From Jiangella mangrovi (GTDB lineage: Bacteria > Actinomycetota > Actinomycetes > Jiangellales > Jiangellaceae): a stretch of 64,000 bases of DNA. Made by a program: the position numbers and the translations under genes. Positions 41,450-50,920 of the stretch are shown one piece after another. The notes beneath the pieces were generated by a model that made no database searches, was not told the DNA's origin, and saw nothing but the letters and a program-made list of their open reading frames with translations. Every line of letters begins with the position of its first letter. The first letter of the stretch is position 1. Where the stretch lies: NCBI RefSeq assembly GCF_014204975.1, contig NZ_JACHMM010000001.1, forward strand, positions 930,001 through 994,000. The letters are read 5' to 3'.

Positions 41450-42349
41450 TTACAGCCTCTGGTAGATCTCGCGCATCAGCCGCGCGGTCTCGCTGGGTGT
41501 CTTGCCGACGGCGACCCCGGCGGCCTCGAGGGCCTCCTTCTTGGCCTGCGCCGTGCCGGACGAGCCGGACACGATGGCGCCGGCGTGGCCCATGGTCTTG
41601 CCCTCGGGGGCGGTGAAGCCCGCCACGTAGCCGACGACCGGCTTGGTGACGTGCTCCTTGATGTAGGCCGCGGCCCGCTCCTCGGCGTCGCCGCCGATCT
41701 CGCCGATCATGACGACGGCCTTGGTCTCGGGGTCGGCCTCGAACGCCTCGAGCGCGTCGATGTGCGTGGTGCCGATGACCGGGTCGCCGCCGATGCCGAC
41801 GGCGGTGGAGAAGCCGATGTCACGCAGCTCGTACATCATCTGGTAGGTCAGCGTGCCGGACTTGCTGACCAGGCCGATGGGCCCGGCGCCGGTGATGTCG
41901 GCCGGGATGATGCCGGCGTTGGACTTGCCGGGGCTGATGACGCCGGGGCAGTTCGGGCCGACGATGCGGGTCTTGTTGCCCTTGGACTGCGCGTAGGCCC
42001 AGAACTCGGCGGTGTCGTGCACCGGGATGCCCTCGGTGATGACCACGAGCAGCTCGATGCCGGCGTCGACGGCCTCGATGACGGCGTCCTTGGTGAACTT
42101 CGGCGGGACGAACGCGACCGACACGTTGGCGCCGGTCTTGTCCATGGCCTCGGCGACCGTGCCGTGCACCGTGAGGACGGCGTCGGAGGAGAACTCGGTG
42201 AAGTCGAGCTCCTGGCCGGCCTTGCGGGCGTTGACGCCGCCGACGATCTTGGCGCCGGCGCGCAGCATGCGCTGCGTGTGCTTGGTGCCCTCGGCGCCGG
42301 TGATGCCCTGGACGATGATCCTGCTGTTCTCGTCGAGGAAGATAGCCAT
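41450..42349 (-). CDS. sucD: Succinyl-CoA synthetase (ADP-forming), alpha subunit
   Basis: 299 aa. Binds CoA and carries the phospho-histidine. N-terminal [20 protein letters not shown], CoA-binding [29 protein letters not shown], and the active-site [17 protein letters not shown] with the phosphorylated His are present. Starts 12 nt after sucC; the two form the TCA enzyme that makes succinate and ATP. Confidence 0.97.
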   Translation of the reverse strand: MAIFLDENSRIIVQGITGAEGTKHTQRMLRAGAKIVGGVNARKAGQELDFTEFSSDAVLTVHGTVAEAMDKTGANVSVAFVPPKFTKDAVIEAVDAGIELLVVITEGIPVHDTAEFWAYAQSKGNKTRIVGPNCPGVISPGKSNAGIIPADITGAGPIGLVSKSGTLTYQMMYELRDIGFSTAVGIGGDPVIGTTHIDALEAFEADPETKAVVMIGEIGGDAEERAAAYIKEHVTKPVVGYVAGFTAPEGKTMGHAGAIVSGSSGTAQAKKEALEAAGVAVGKTPSETARLMREIYQRL

Positions 42350-42361
42350 GACTCGTCGCCC

Positions 42362-43549
42362 CTACTTCGCTGCCGCGAGCTCGGCCGCGCGTCGCGCGGC
42401 GCCGTCCATCGTGTCGACCTGCTCGATGAGCCCGGCCGGTGCCGTGGCGGCGAACTCCGAGAGGATGCGCCGGCCCTCCTCGGCGTTGTTCCCGTCGAGG
42501 CGCACCACCAGCGGCTTGGTGACCTGGTCGCCGCGGCCCTCGAGCAGCTCGAACGCGTGCACGATGCCGTTGGCGACGGCGTCGCAGGCGGTGATGCCGC
42601 CGAAGACGTTCACGAAGACGGCCTTGACCTCGTCGTCGGACAGGATGATCTCCAGCCCGTTCGCCATGACCTCGGCCGACGCGCCGCCACCGATGTCGAG
42701 GAAGTTGGCCGGCTTGACCCCACCGAACTCCTCACCGGCGTAGGCGACCACGTCCAGCGTCGACATGACCAGGCCCGCGCCGTTGCCGATGATGCCGACC
42801 TCGCCGGACAGCTTGACGTAGTTGAGGTCCTTCTCCTTGGCGCGCGCCTCGAGCGGGTCGGCCGCGGCCTTGTCCTCGAACTCGGCGTGCTCCGGGTGCC
42901 GGAACTCGGCGTTCTCGTCGAGGCTGACCTTGCCGTCGAGCGCGACGACCTGGCCGTCGGGCGTCTTCACCAGCGGGTTGACCTCGACCAGCGTGGCGTC
43001 CTCGCTGGTGAACACCGTCCACAGCTTCTGCAGGATGTCGATGACCTGGTCGCGGACGTCGGGGGCGAACCCGGCGGCGTCGGCGATCTCGGCCGCCTTG
43101 GCGGCGTCGACACCCTCGATGGCGTCGACGGCGATGCGCGCCAGCGCCTCGGGCCGCTCGACCGCCAGCTGCTCGATCTCCATGCCGCCCTCGACGCTGG
43201 CCATGGCCAGGAAGGTCCGGTTGGCGCGGTCGAGCAGGAAGGAGACGTAGTACTCCTCGGCGATGTCGCTCGCCTGGGTGACCAGCACCCGGTGGACCGT
43301 GTGGCCCTTGATGTCCATGCCCAGGATCGCCCGGGCCTTCTCTTCGGCCTCGACGTCGTTCTCGGCGAGCTTGACGCCACCGGCCTTGCCGCGGCCGCCC
43401 GTCTTCACCTGCGCCTTGACGACGACCTGGCCGCCGATCTCCGCTGCGGCCCTGCGGGCCTCGTCCACCGTCTCGGCCACGGACCCCGGCAGCACCGGGA
43501 CCTCGTGCTTGGCGAAGAGCTCCTTCGCCTGGTACTCCATCAGGTCCAC
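42362..43549 (-). CDS. sucC: Succinyl-CoA synthetase (ADP-forming), beta subunit
   Basis: 395 aa from GTG 43549 behind AAGGA. ATP-grasp protein: [60 protein letters not shown] and [20 protein letters not shown] are standard SucC segments. First gene of sucCD; a strong hairpin (43617-43649) separates it from the upstream secreted hydrolase gene. Confidence 0.97.
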   Translation of the reverse strand: MDLMEYQAKELFAKHEVPVLPGSVAETVDEARRAAAEIGGQVVVKAQVKTGGRGKAGGVKLAENDVEAEEKARAILGMDIKGHTVHRVLVTQASDIAEEYYVSFLLDRANRTFLAMASVEGGMEIEQLAVERPEALARIAVDAIEGVDAAKAAEIADAAGFAPDVRDQVIDILQKLWTVFTSEDATLVEVNPLVKTPDGQVVALDGKVSLDENAEFRHPEHAEFEDKAAADPLEARAKEKDLNYVKLSGEVGIIGNGAGLVMSTLDVVAYAGEEFGGVKPANFLDIGGGASAEVMANGLEIILSDDEVKAVFVNVFGGITACDAVANGIVHAFELLEGRGDQVTKPLVVRLDGNNAEEGRRILSEFAATAPAGLIEQVDTMDGAARRAAELAAAK

Positions 43550-43616
43550 GCGAATCCATCCTTCAGAGTCTCGGTCGTGCGCAGCCTATCCGCGCTCGTC
43601 GCGGGCCGCAGCGAGA

Positions 43617-43649
43617 GGGGGTCACCACCCTCGGCGGGCGGTGACCCCC
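43617..43649. terminator. Hairpin between the secreted hydrolase gene and sucC
   Basis: GGGGGTCACC (43617-43626) pairs perfectly with GGTGACCCCC (43640-43649) over a 13-nt loop. It lies 30 nt downstream of the minus-strand hydrolase stop and 68 nt upstream of sucC. Probable terminator of the former; no U-run. Confidence 0.6.
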
Positions 43650-43678
43650 AGTGCGCTCGGCGGTCTTCGCCGACGGTG

Positions 43679-46600
43679 TCAGCCGACGGTGACCGCCTGG
43701 GTCGCCGTCTCGCCGTTCACCGTGACGGTGAGGGTGGCGGTTCCGGCCCGCAGGCCGACGATCGTCCCGGCCGCCGGGTCGACGGCGACGGTGGCCCAGC
43801 GCGGCGCCTCGTCGGCCCCGCCGACCCACACGCCGGCGCCGCCCCACTGCGCCGACACCGGCCACTGCACCGGGACAGTGCGCACGCCGTCCTGCTCGAC
43901 GGTGGCCGCGACCGCACCGGTCGCGCCGGCCGCCAGCGTCGCCGGGGCCTGCAGGGCGATGGTGTCGACCCGCGCCCGGACCTCCGCCCGCAGCCACTCG
44001 TCGTCGTCCTTCTTCTCCCCGCGCGACGGCTCGAGGCCCAGCAGCGTCCAGCCGGTGAAGCCGCCGTCGTCCGGGGTCGAGGCCGGGCCCTTGCCGGAGT
44101 TGCCGTTGACGATGAACGGCACGCCGTCGACAGAACTGGCGTCGAACACGCCCGCGTGGGCGCCGACGAACGCCGCCGACTTGCCGCTCTCGGCCTCGAA
44201 GCCGGCCAGCCAGGTCTCCAGCATCGCCGCCTCGCGCCGGTCGGCCAGCTGGCTGTTCGCCGTGGGCAGCGGGTCGTTGGCCGGGTGGTGCATGAAGACC
44301 AGCACACCGGTGACATCGGGCGCCTCGGCTGCTTCATCGAGAGCCCGGCGCAGCTCGGCCACCTGGGCGAACCCGCCACCGCGCAGCGTGCCGAACGCGG
44401 AGTTCAACGTGATGATCCGCGTGCTGCCGTGGTCGGTCGGCAGGTCGACGGTGTGCTGGGTGGCGCCGAACTCGGCGATGAAGTTGGCGATCGGGCCGCC
44501 CTGCACCTCGTGGTTGCCCGGCACGTAGTACCAGGGGAAGTCGGCGCCGGCCAGCTCCTCGTCCAGCACCCGGCGGGCCAGGTCGAAGTCGATCGGGGCC
44601 GCCTCGTCGACGAGGTCGCCGTTGATGACCAGCGCGTCCGGGTCCTCGGCGACGATCTCGCGCAGCGTCCGGCGGGCGGCCTGGACGATGTCGCTGTCCG
44701 GGTTGCGCCCGACGAACTGCGAGTCGCTCATGACGGCGATTCGCTGGGCGGCGTCGTCGGCGGTGCCGTTGGTGACGACGACCGGGTCCTCGAACCGCTC
44801 CGCCGCGGGCAGCTCCACCTCGGGCGCGATCTCGACGGTGATGTCGCTGAACGACGTCTCGCCGTGGTAGTTGCGGGCGCCGGAGGCCTCGACGGCGTAG
44901 ATGTCGCGGAAGCGCAGCGGGTACTGCGTGCCGGCCGGGACCGGGAAGCTCAGCTGCTGCCAGCCGGTGAACGTCGTGTAGCCGCCGTTGAGCGTGAGCA
45001 GCGTGCCGTTGGGGTCGTAGATCCGCATCCGGATCCAGGTGCCCTGGCCGTCGCCCTTCACCCACGCCTTGATGTTCTGCGGCTGCCCCGGCATGGTGAA
45101 CTGCGCCGGCGGAGCGGCGTAGGCAGCGCGGGTGTTGCCGCCGGTGAAGTCGTACGTGAGCCGCACGCCGTCGCGGCCGTCGGGGCCCTCGGTGGGGGCG
45201 ATGGCGCCGGTCGCGCGGGCGAAGCTGATGGTCCAGCGCGACGCGTCGGCGAAGTCCGCGACCGGCACCTCGGCCAGGCCAACGGTGATCGCGACGCTGG
45301 TCTCGACGCCCGCGGCCTCGAGCGTCACCAGCGCCGACCCGGTGTCGACCAGCGGGTCGACGGTGAACCCGTCGCCGTCGGGCACCAGCGCGACCACGCC
45401 CTCGCCGCCGGTGACGGTGACGTCAGCGGGCTCGACCGGCGCGCGGTAGCCGTCGATGTCGTAGCCGGTGAGCGCGAGCGTCCCGGTGTCGTCGGCGCCG
45501 CCCAGCGGGATCAGCGTGGCGGTGGGCTCCAGCCGCCGCAGCTCACCCAGGACGGTGATGTCCAGCGCGCCCTCGGACCCGCGCAGGTCGGCCTGCACGT
45601 CGGTGCTCCCCGGCCGGATGCCGGTGACGACGGCCGTCGTGGGGGTGTCGCCGCGCAGCACCGAGGCGACCCGGCGGTCCTCCGTCGTCCACCGCGGCCG
45701 GGCGTCGACGGCGGCGAACGTCTCGTCGTGGCCGAGCGCCTCGACCGTGCGGGTGAGGCCGGGGAACACGCGGTCGGTGTTCTCGGTGTCCTGAGCGTGG
45801 CCGGCCAGGATGCGGAACCCGTCCAGCTCGCCGGAGCCCTCGGCCGCGAACAGCGCCAGGCCGTTGGCGACCGACCGCTCGCTGCCGTCGGACGGGGTGT
45901 TGACGACGGTGCGGTCGTCGGTGCCGGGGTCGCGGACCACGAGCGTGGACGATCCGCCGCCGTCGATGTTCAGCGCGTCGTAGGCGCCGACGTCGGACAT
46001 CAGCTCCGCGAACTCGCCGAGCGTCATGCCGCGCGAGTGGGCCTGCTTGCCGTCGAGCGACACCAGATACATGGTGCGGCCGTCCTCGGAGATCCCGATG
46101 GACGTGCGCGCAGCCGGCTCGGTGTCGGTGAAGGTGCGCTGCACGCCGTCGTCGACCAGCACGTCCCCGCCGCCGACCGCGACCGCGACCTCGCCGAGGT
46201 CCGAGCGCGGCGCGTAGGAGACGTCGACGGTGTCGCCGGGCTGCAGCGCGAGCAGCGACGCGGCGCCGGTGTCGCGGCCGATCAGCACGACGGTGTTCGC
46301 GGCGATCGGGCCGGCGCCGGGCGTCGCGCCCACGGCGGTGACGACGCCGTCGACGACGGTGACCTCGGCGCGAGGGCCGGTCGCCGGGACGGTGTTGGCG
46401 CGGGTGTAGCTCCCCCATGCCGACGTGAAGACGCCGATGCCGTTGGCCGGCAGACGGTGGGTGTTGACCCCCGCGAGCCGCAGGCTGACGCCGTCGCCCG
46501 TGACGGCGGTGCCCTCGAGGAAGACCTGCGCCATGGCGACGGCGCCGGCGGAGTCCACGGCGATGGCGTTCTCGTGGCCCGCGGTCGGGGCGGTGACCAT

Positions 46601-47017
46601 GCCCTCGTCGCGGCCGACGCCCACGCCGAGCGGCGCGTTGGAGTTGTTGATGTCGTAGAAGTCGCCGTTGACCGCGGCCGTCGCGCCGCTGGCCTCCGCC
46701 AGCGACCTGACCGTGGCGGTCCGGGTGACCTCGCCGGAGTACTGGTAGTCCAGCGTGACGCCGGAGTCGAGGTCGACCTCGAGGATGCTGCCGGCGTTCC
46801 AGCCGCCGTCCTCGAGCCGGGAGAACGTCGTCAACTCCATCCCCGGGGCGATGGTCTGCCGGTCGGTGTCGACCAGGACCGACTCGCCCGGGCGGGTGAG
46901 GTCCTCCGGCTCGACGGCGGCAGCGGGGACGAGGACCAGGCCGCTCATGAACAGTGCGGCGGCGGTGGTGAGGGCGGCGGAGCGCGCGCGATCACGTCGA
47001 TTCAGCACGGAGTTCAC
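43679..47017 (-). CDS. Secreted phosphodiester glycosidase (NAGPA-like) fused to a metallophosphatase
   Basis: 1112 aa with a signal peptide (~1-34; RRDRARSAA, hydrophobic core, cut near PAAA). The N-terminal half (~110-395) matches the phosphodiester glycosidase domain (AAVNGDFYDINNSNAPLGVG, SIGISEDGRTMYLVSLDGK, LNIDGGGSSTLVVRD). A middle beta-rich part follows. A calcineurin-like domain lies at ~760-970 (IAVMSDSQF, LVINGDLVDEA, YVPGNHEV, VFMHHPAND). A C-terminal Ig-like Big_2 module ends it. It probably removes sugar or phosphate caps from envelope or extracellular glycans. No anchor motif seen. Confidence 0.85.
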   Translation of the reverse strand: MNSVLNRRDRARSAALTTAAALFMSGLVLVPAAAVEPEDLTRPGESVLVDTDRQTIAPGMELTTFSRLEDGGWNAGSILEVDLDSGVTLDYQYSGEVTRTATVRSLAEASGATAAVNGDFYDINNSNAPLGVGVGRDEGMVTAPTAGHENAIAVDSAGAVAMAQVFLEGTAVTGDGVSLRLAGVNTHRLPANGIGVFTSAWGSYTRANTVPATGPRAEVTVVDGVVTAVGATPGAGPIAANTVVLIGRDTGAASLLALQPGDTVDVSYAPRSDLGEVAVAVGGGDVLVDDGVQRTFTDTEPAARTSIGISEDGRTMYLVSLDGKQAHSRGMTLGEFAELMSDVGAYDALNIDGGGSSTLVVRDPGTDDRTVVNTPSDGSERSVANGLALFAAEGSGELDGFRILAGHAQDTENTDRVFPGLTRTVEALGHDETFAAVDARPRWTTEDRRVASVLRGDTPTTAVVTGIRPGSTDVQADLRGSEGALDITVLGELRRLEPTATLIPLGGADDTGTLALTGYDIDGYRAPVEPADVTVTGGEGVVALVPDGDGFTVDPLVDTGSALVTLEAAGVETSVAITVGLAEVPVADFADASRWTISFARATGAIAPTEGPDGRDGVRLTYDFTGGNTRAAYAAPPAQFTMPGQPQNIKAWVKGDGQGTWIRMRIYDPNGTLLTLNGGYTTFTGWQQLSFPVPAGTQYPLRFRDIYAVEASGARNYHGETSFSDITVEIAPEVELPAAERFEDPVVVTNGTADDAAQRIAVMSDSQFVGRNPDSDIVQAARRTLREIVAEDPDALVINGDLVDEAAPIDFDLARRVLDEELAGADFPWYYVPGNHEVQGGPIANFIAEFGATQHTVDLPTDHGSTRIITLNSAFGTLRGGGFAQVAELRRALDEAAEAPDVTGVLVFMHHPANDPLPTANSQLADRREAAMLETWLAGFEAESGKSAAFVGAHAGVFDASSVDGVPFIVNGNSGKGPASTPDDGGFTGWTLLGLEPSRGEKKDDDEWLRAEVRARVDTIALQAPATLAAGATGAVAATVEQDGVRTVPVQWPVSAQWGGAGVWVGGADEAPRWATVAVDPAAGTIVGLRAGTATLTVTVNGETATQAVTVG

Positions 47018-47134
47018 CCCATCGATGCCGGACGACCCGCCATCGATCGCCGGGCCGCAACTCGGTGAATTTCCGGCAAACCTTACCGAGTCAGGGCAGA
47101 CTCGTGCTATCGGCGGAAATGATTTCCAGCCGGA

Positions 47135-47548
47135 CTACGAGGCCTGGGCGCGGTCGCGCAGCGTGTCGACCCAGGCGACGATGTCCTGCGTCGAGGCACC
47201 GGGCGTGAAGACGCGGGCCACACCGAGTTCCGCCAGCAGCGGGATGTCGGCGTCGGGGATGATGCCGCCACCGAAGACGACGATGTCGCCGGCGTCGCGC
47301 TCGGCCAGCAGCTCGAGGACGCGCTTGAACAGCGTCATGTGCGCCCCGGAGAGAATGGAGAGGCCGACGGCGTCGGCGTCCTCCTGGATGGCGGCCTCGA
47401 CGATCTGCTCGGGTGTCTGGTGCAGGCCCGTGTAGACGACCTCGACGCCGGCGTCACGAAGCGCCCGCGCCACCACCTTGGCGCCCCGGTCGTGACCGTC
47501 GAGACCGGGCTTCGCGACGACCACCCGCAGCGGGCGTGCGTCCACCAT
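47135..47548 (-). CDS. Cobalamin-binding small subunit of an acyl-CoA mutase (IcmB-like)
   Basis: 137 aa. B12-binding domain with the DxHxxG-type motif (KPGLDGHDRGAKVVARAL), then SILSGAHMTLFKRVLELL, VVFGGGIIPDADIPLL and GVARVFTPGAST. Length matches the stand-alone small subunit of isobutyryl-CoA mutase or related methylmalonyl-type mutases, which pairs with a large subunit encoded elsewhere. In Streptomyces an icmB gene also lies near sucCD. ATG 47548 follows GGAGG. Confidence 0.85.
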   Translation of the reverse strand: MVDARPLRVVVAKPGLDGHDRGAKVVARALRDAGVEVVYTGLHQTPEQIVEAAIQEDADAVGLSILSGAHMTLFKRVLELLAERDAGDIVVFGGGIIPDADIPLLAELGVARVFTPGASTQDIVAWVDTLRDRAQAS

Positions 47549-47663
47549 GACCACCTCCAGGAACAACGCTGATCCGACCGGTGTTACGACACTACCTGCG
47601 GATGAACCGCGCGCCCTCCGTTCGGTGGAGGGGGACGCCTCAGCTCGGCCGTAGGTTGCCAAG

Positions 47664-47679
47664 TGTGACGCAGATCACA
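47664..47679. promoter_or_regulatory. CRP-type site with adjacent GTCAC direct repeat
   Basis: TGTGACGCAGATCACA is a perfect TGTGA-N6-TCACA palindrome (CRP/GlxR consensus). Directly next to it, GTCACagagcGTCAC (47681-47695) is a 10-bp-period direct repeat like sites reported for MtrA. These lie in the 342-nt divergent gap 47549-47890, which also holds a small hairpin AAACGCC/GGCGTTT (47806-47827) and no gene. The sites could serve the M23 gene or the IcmB-like gene. Confidence 0.6.
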
Positions 47680-47890
47680 TGTCACAGAGCGTCACGAACC
47701 TTGCGCTCGCAACGTCGATCAACGTCTGCCTGTTGGTCGAGGTCACGACCCGGTTACGGGCCGTTCGGGGTTGCTTCCGGTGTCACAGTCCGTGATGAGG
47801 TGGCGAAACGCCTGAGGCGGGGCGTTTGGCAGGACCCCTAGGGGACGGTTAATGTCCTCCGAGTCCTTGTCCCCGGCGAAAGGTTCTGGC

Positions 47891-48628
47891 GTGTCGCAAC
47901 GCTCCGGCAGCGGGCGTCACCGTAGCCGCCGCAGACACGTCAGTGTCCCGTCGGTGGTCGGTTCCGTAGCGGTAGCAGCAGCGGCCTCCGGGGCCCTGGC
48001 CATGCCTCATGCGGTCGGGTCGACGGACAGCTCGGACGGACTCAACGCCATCGCCCAGCGCCCCCAGGAGTCGGGCCACCCCACTGAGGGCGGCGCGCTC
48101 GACACCCTGGTCGCCGCAGAGCAGTCGCTCGCGGCCGAGGCCGGCGAGATCGCCACCGAGGCACACACCCGCATCATCGAGCAGCAGCGCATCGAGGCCG
48201 CCGAAGCGGCCGCCCGCGCCGAGCGCGAGGCCAAGCGCTGGCTCCTCCCGGTCGAGAACTACCGCATCACCGCGGGGTTCGGCGCCGGCGGCTCCATGTG
48301 GTCCAACCGCCACACCGGCCTCGACTTCGCCGCTCCCACCGGCACCGAGGTCATGTCGCTCTCGTCCGGCGAGATCATCTTCGCCGGCTACGACGGCCCC
48401 TACGGCAACAAGATCGTCATCCGCCACTGGGACGGCACCGAGACCTGGTACTGCCACCTCTCGCGCTTCGTCCTCCGCTCCGGCGAGGTCGCCCCCGGCG
48501 AGGTCATCGGCCGCGTCGGCTCCACGGGCAACTCCACCGGCCCGCACCTGCACCTCGAGGTCCACCCGGACGGCGGCGACCCCGTCAACCCGCGCTCCTG
48601 GCTCGAGGACCAGGGCGTCAACGTCTGA
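47891..48628 (+). CDS. Secreted M23-family metallopeptidase (LytM-type cell-wall hydrolase)
   Basis: About 245 aa. A basic N-terminus and signal/anchor segment (VPSVVGSVAVAAAASGALAM), a charged coiled-coil part (~75-115, rich in AEA/ARAER), then an M23 domain with zinc ligands HxGxD (HTGLDFAAPTGT) and HLH (GPHLHLEVHP). GTG 47891 has GAAAGG 7 nt upstream; ATG 47852 is in frame, but its extra codons have atypical third bases. Cleaves peptidoglycan cross-bridges. Confidence 0.88.
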   Translation: MSQRSGSGRHRSRRRHVSVPSVVGSVAVAAAASGALAMPHAVGSTDSSDGLNAIAQRPQESGHPTEGGALDTLVAAEQSLAAEAGEIATEAHTRIIEQQRIEAAEAAARAEREAKRWLLPVENYRITAGFGAGGSMWSNRHTGLDFAAPTGTEVMSLSSGEIIFAGYDGPYGNKIVIRHWDGTETWYCHLSRFVLRSGEVAPGEVIGRVGSTGNSTGPHLHLEVHPDGGDPVNPRSWLEDQGVNV

Positions 48629-48721
48629 CGGTTCGTCGTCTTCGTTGTCATCTCACTTGGTTGTTTACCCGGTAGGCGCGCGCCCATGCGTAGGTTCTGC
48701 CGGGCTGGCGAGGTCGGCTCC

Positions 48722-48840
48722 GATCCGCCCGGGCCGAGATGATCACGTTCACCACGAAATCCCGTGCCGTACTAGGCCTGCAGGCCTCGTGAAGGTCGGG
48801 CAATCATGGTGGGCGGCCCAAAAATCGCCGGAAATCCCAC
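48722..48840. repeat. Dispersed ~120-bp intergenic repeat, copy 2
   Basis: Second copy of 6191-6310, same orientation, sharing CCGCCCGGGCCGAG, TGATCACGTTCACCAC, the 14-nt palindrome AGGCCTGCAGGCCT (48774-48787), GGTGGGCGGCCCA and GAAATCCCAC. Copy 1 lies between divergent genes and this one between converging genes, so a shared promoter or terminator role is unlikely. Confidence 0.8.
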
Positions 48841-48862
48841 AACGCGGACGCCACAGGTCGTC

Positions 48863-48904
48863 GAGGGCGAGTTACTACCGCCAGAGCAGCAGCAACTCGC
48901 CCTC
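48863..48904. repeat. Inverted repeat next to dispersed repeat copy 2
   Basis: GAGGGCGAGTT (48863-48873) and AACTCGCCCTC (48894-48904) pair perfectly over 20 nt. It is downstream of the M23 gene and could terminate that message, although it is 234 nt past the stop. Confidence 0.55.
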
Positions 48905-49151
48905 CACGCGCGCCAGGAGGGAGTTCTCCCCGCCATAGCGAGGAAAAGTCCCTCCCGACGCCCGCAACCAGCGACCAACCACCCACCCGTCGCCAGACTC
49001 CCCCCGTCCCCCTGATAGCTGCCGAGTTCTTAGGCCGCGCGGGTGCGGTCAAGTCCAAGTGCCCCCTGGGCGCGCGGATTTGAGGGCACCCGCGCGGCAT
49101 AAGAGAATGGGCAGCAGGGGGACGGGCTCACCCAGCGCAACCCCAGGGACC

Positions 49152-50906
49152 TCAGCCGAGATCGTCGGCGAGTTCCAGCCAGCGCTCTTCCAGGGCCTCT
49201 CGCTCGCCGTGCACCTCGCGCAGCTCGGCGTCGAGCGCCAGGACCTTCTCGTGGTCGGTGGCGTTGTCGGCGATGCGCTCGTGGAGGGTCTTCTCGCGCC
49301 GTTCCAGCTTCTCGAGGTCGCGCTCGATGCGGGCGATCTCCTTGCGGACCGCCCGGCTGTCACCGGACCGAGCCCGCGCCGCCGGCACCGCAGCCGCCGC
49401 GACCGAGGCCTGCTCTCGCCGCAGTTCCAGGTACTGGTCGACCCCGCGGGGCAGCTGCACGAGCCGGCCGTCGCCCATGAGGGCCCAGATGGCGTCGGTG
49501 ACCCGCTCGAGGAACCAGCGGTCGTGGCTGACGACGACGAGCGAGCCGGGCCAGCCGTCCAGGACGTCCTCGAGCACGTTGAGCGTCTCGACGTCGAGAT
49601 CGTTGGTCGGCTCGTCCAGAAGCAGCACGTTCGGCTCGCCCATGAGCAGCCGCAGCAGCTGCAGCCGTCGCCGCTCGCCGCCGGAGAGGTCGCCGACGAG
49701 CGTCCACTGGCGCTGGCCGGCGAAGCCGAACCGCTCGAGCATCTGGCCGGCCGTGACGGTGTCGCCGCCGCCCAGCTGCACCTCGCGGCGGACCTCCTCG
49801 ACGGTCTCGAGCACGCGGGCCGACGGGTCGAGGCCGGCCACCTCTTGGGCGAGGTGCGCGACGGCGACCGTGCGGCCGACCTTCACCTTGCCGCCGTCGG
49901 GCGCCAGTGAGCCGTCGAGCAGCCGCAGCAGCGTCGTCTTGCCGGCGCCGTTGACGCCGACGATGCCGGCGCGGTCGCCCGGGCCCAGCCGCCAGGTGAC
50001 GTCGTCGAGCAGGGTGCGCCCGCCGAGCGTGACGGTGACGTCCTCGGCGTCGAACACGCTCTTGCCGAGGCGTGTCGTGGCCATCTTCGCCAGCTCGTAC
50101 CGGTCGCGGGCCGGCGGCTCGTTCTCGATGAGGGCGTTGGCCGCGGTGATGCGGAAGCGCGGTTTCGAGGTCCGTGCGGGCGGGCCGCGGCGCAGCCAGG
50201 CCAGCTCCTTGCGCAGCAGGTTCTGCCGGCGCGACTCGTCGGCGGCGGCGATGCGGACCCGCTCGGCCCGGGCCAGGACGTATTCGGCGTAGCCGCCCTC
50301 GTAGGAGTTGACGGCGCCGTCGACGACCTCCCACGTGGTGGTCGCGACGGTGTCGAGCAGCCAGCGGTCGTGGGTCACCATGACGAGCGTCCGGCTGCCG
50401 GCGGACAGATGGCGCGACAGCCAGTCGATCGCCTCGACGTCGAGGTGGTTCGTCGGCTCGTCGAGCAGGATCAGGTCGTCGTCGCCGATGAGCAGCCGGG
50501 CCAGCGCGACCCGCCGGCGCTCGCCGCCGGACAGTGGCCCCACGAGCGCGTCCATGGACAGCCCGGGCACCAGGTGCGCCATGACGTCGCGGATGCGGGC
50601 GTCGCCGGCCCACTCGTGCGTCGCACGGTCGCCGATGACCACCTCGCCCACCGAGGCGCCGGGGTCGAGTTCGTCGCCCTGGCCGAGCCGGCCGATGCGC
50701 AGCCCACCCGTGCGGCTGACCCGCCCGGAGTCGACCTGTTCGAGGCCGGCCAGCACCCGGAGCAGCGTGGACTTCCCGCTGCCGTTGCGGCCCACGATGC
50801 CGATGCGGTCGCCGTCGGCGACACCGAGGGACACCCCGTCGAGGATGAACCGAGTGCCGTAGGCCAGCGAAGCCGACTCGAGGTTGATGAGGTTACGGGG
50901 CGCCAT
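49152..50906 (-). CDS. ABC-F family ATP-binding protein
   Basis: 584 aa with two ABC domains and no membrane segments. Domain 1: Walker A GRNGSGKST, signature LSGGERRRVALARLL, Walker B LILLDEPTNHLD. Domain 2: GVNGAGKTT, LSGGERRRLQLLRLL, VLLLDEPTNDLD. A C-terminal coiled coil (~515-584) is rich in Glu/Arg. ABC-F proteins act on the ribosome; some confer antibiotic protection. Position after ispE/rsmA is common in actinobacteria, which favours a housekeeping paralogue over a resistance gene. Start ATG 50906. Confidence 0.92.
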   Translation of the reverse strand: MAPRNLINLESASLAYGTRFILDGVSLGVADGDRIGIVGRNGSGKSTLLRVLAGLEQVDSGRVSRTGGLRIGRLGQGDELDPGASVGEVVIGDRATHEWAGDARIRDVMAHLVPGLSMDALVGPLSGGERRRVALARLLIGDDDLILLDEPTNHLDVEAIDWLSRHLSAGSRTLVMVTHDRWLLDTVATTTWEVVDGAVNSYEGGYAEYVLARAERVRIAAADESRRQNLLRKELAWLRRGPPARTSKPRFRITAANALIENEPPARDRYELAKMATTRLGKSVFDAEDVTVTLGGRTLLDDVTWRLGPGDRAGIVGVNGAGKTTLLRLLDGSLAPDGGKVKVGRTVAVAHLAQEVAGLDPSARVLETVEEVRREVQLGGGDTVTAGQMLERFGFAGQRQWTLVGDLSGGERRRLQLLRLLMGEPNVLLLDEPTNDLDVETLNVLEDVLDGWPGSLVVVSHDRWFLERVTDAIWALMGDGRLVQLPRGVDQYLELRREQASVAAAAVPAARARSGDSRAVRKEIARIERDLEKLERREKTLHERIADNATDHEKVLALDAELREVHGEREALEERWLELADDLG

Positions 50907-50920
50907 TTGGCACCAGTTTC

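Larger units (their letters stand above)
48629..49151. other. Gene-free, repeat-rich gap between converging M23 and ABC-F genes
   Basis: No open frame here looks coding. It contains dispersed repeat copy 2 (48722-48840), an inverted repeat (48863-48904), a further imperfect GAGGGAGTT/AAGTCCCTC pair near 48916-48952 and Pro-rich noise up to the ABC-F stop. As the meeting point of two converging genes it may also contain their terminators. Confidence 0.65.

Noticed and set aside
41399-47068. A 1889-codon open frame on the plus strand
   Set aside because: It is antisense to sucD, sucC and the secreted hydrolase; composition is Arg/Asp/Val-rich shadow translation from high third-position GC, with no motif of its own.
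47680-47890. ydaO (c-di-AMP) riboswitch upstream of the M23 peptidase gene
   Set aside because: Such riboswitches often precede cell-wall hydrolase genes in actinobacteria, but the conserved core segments could not be found here or before rpf.
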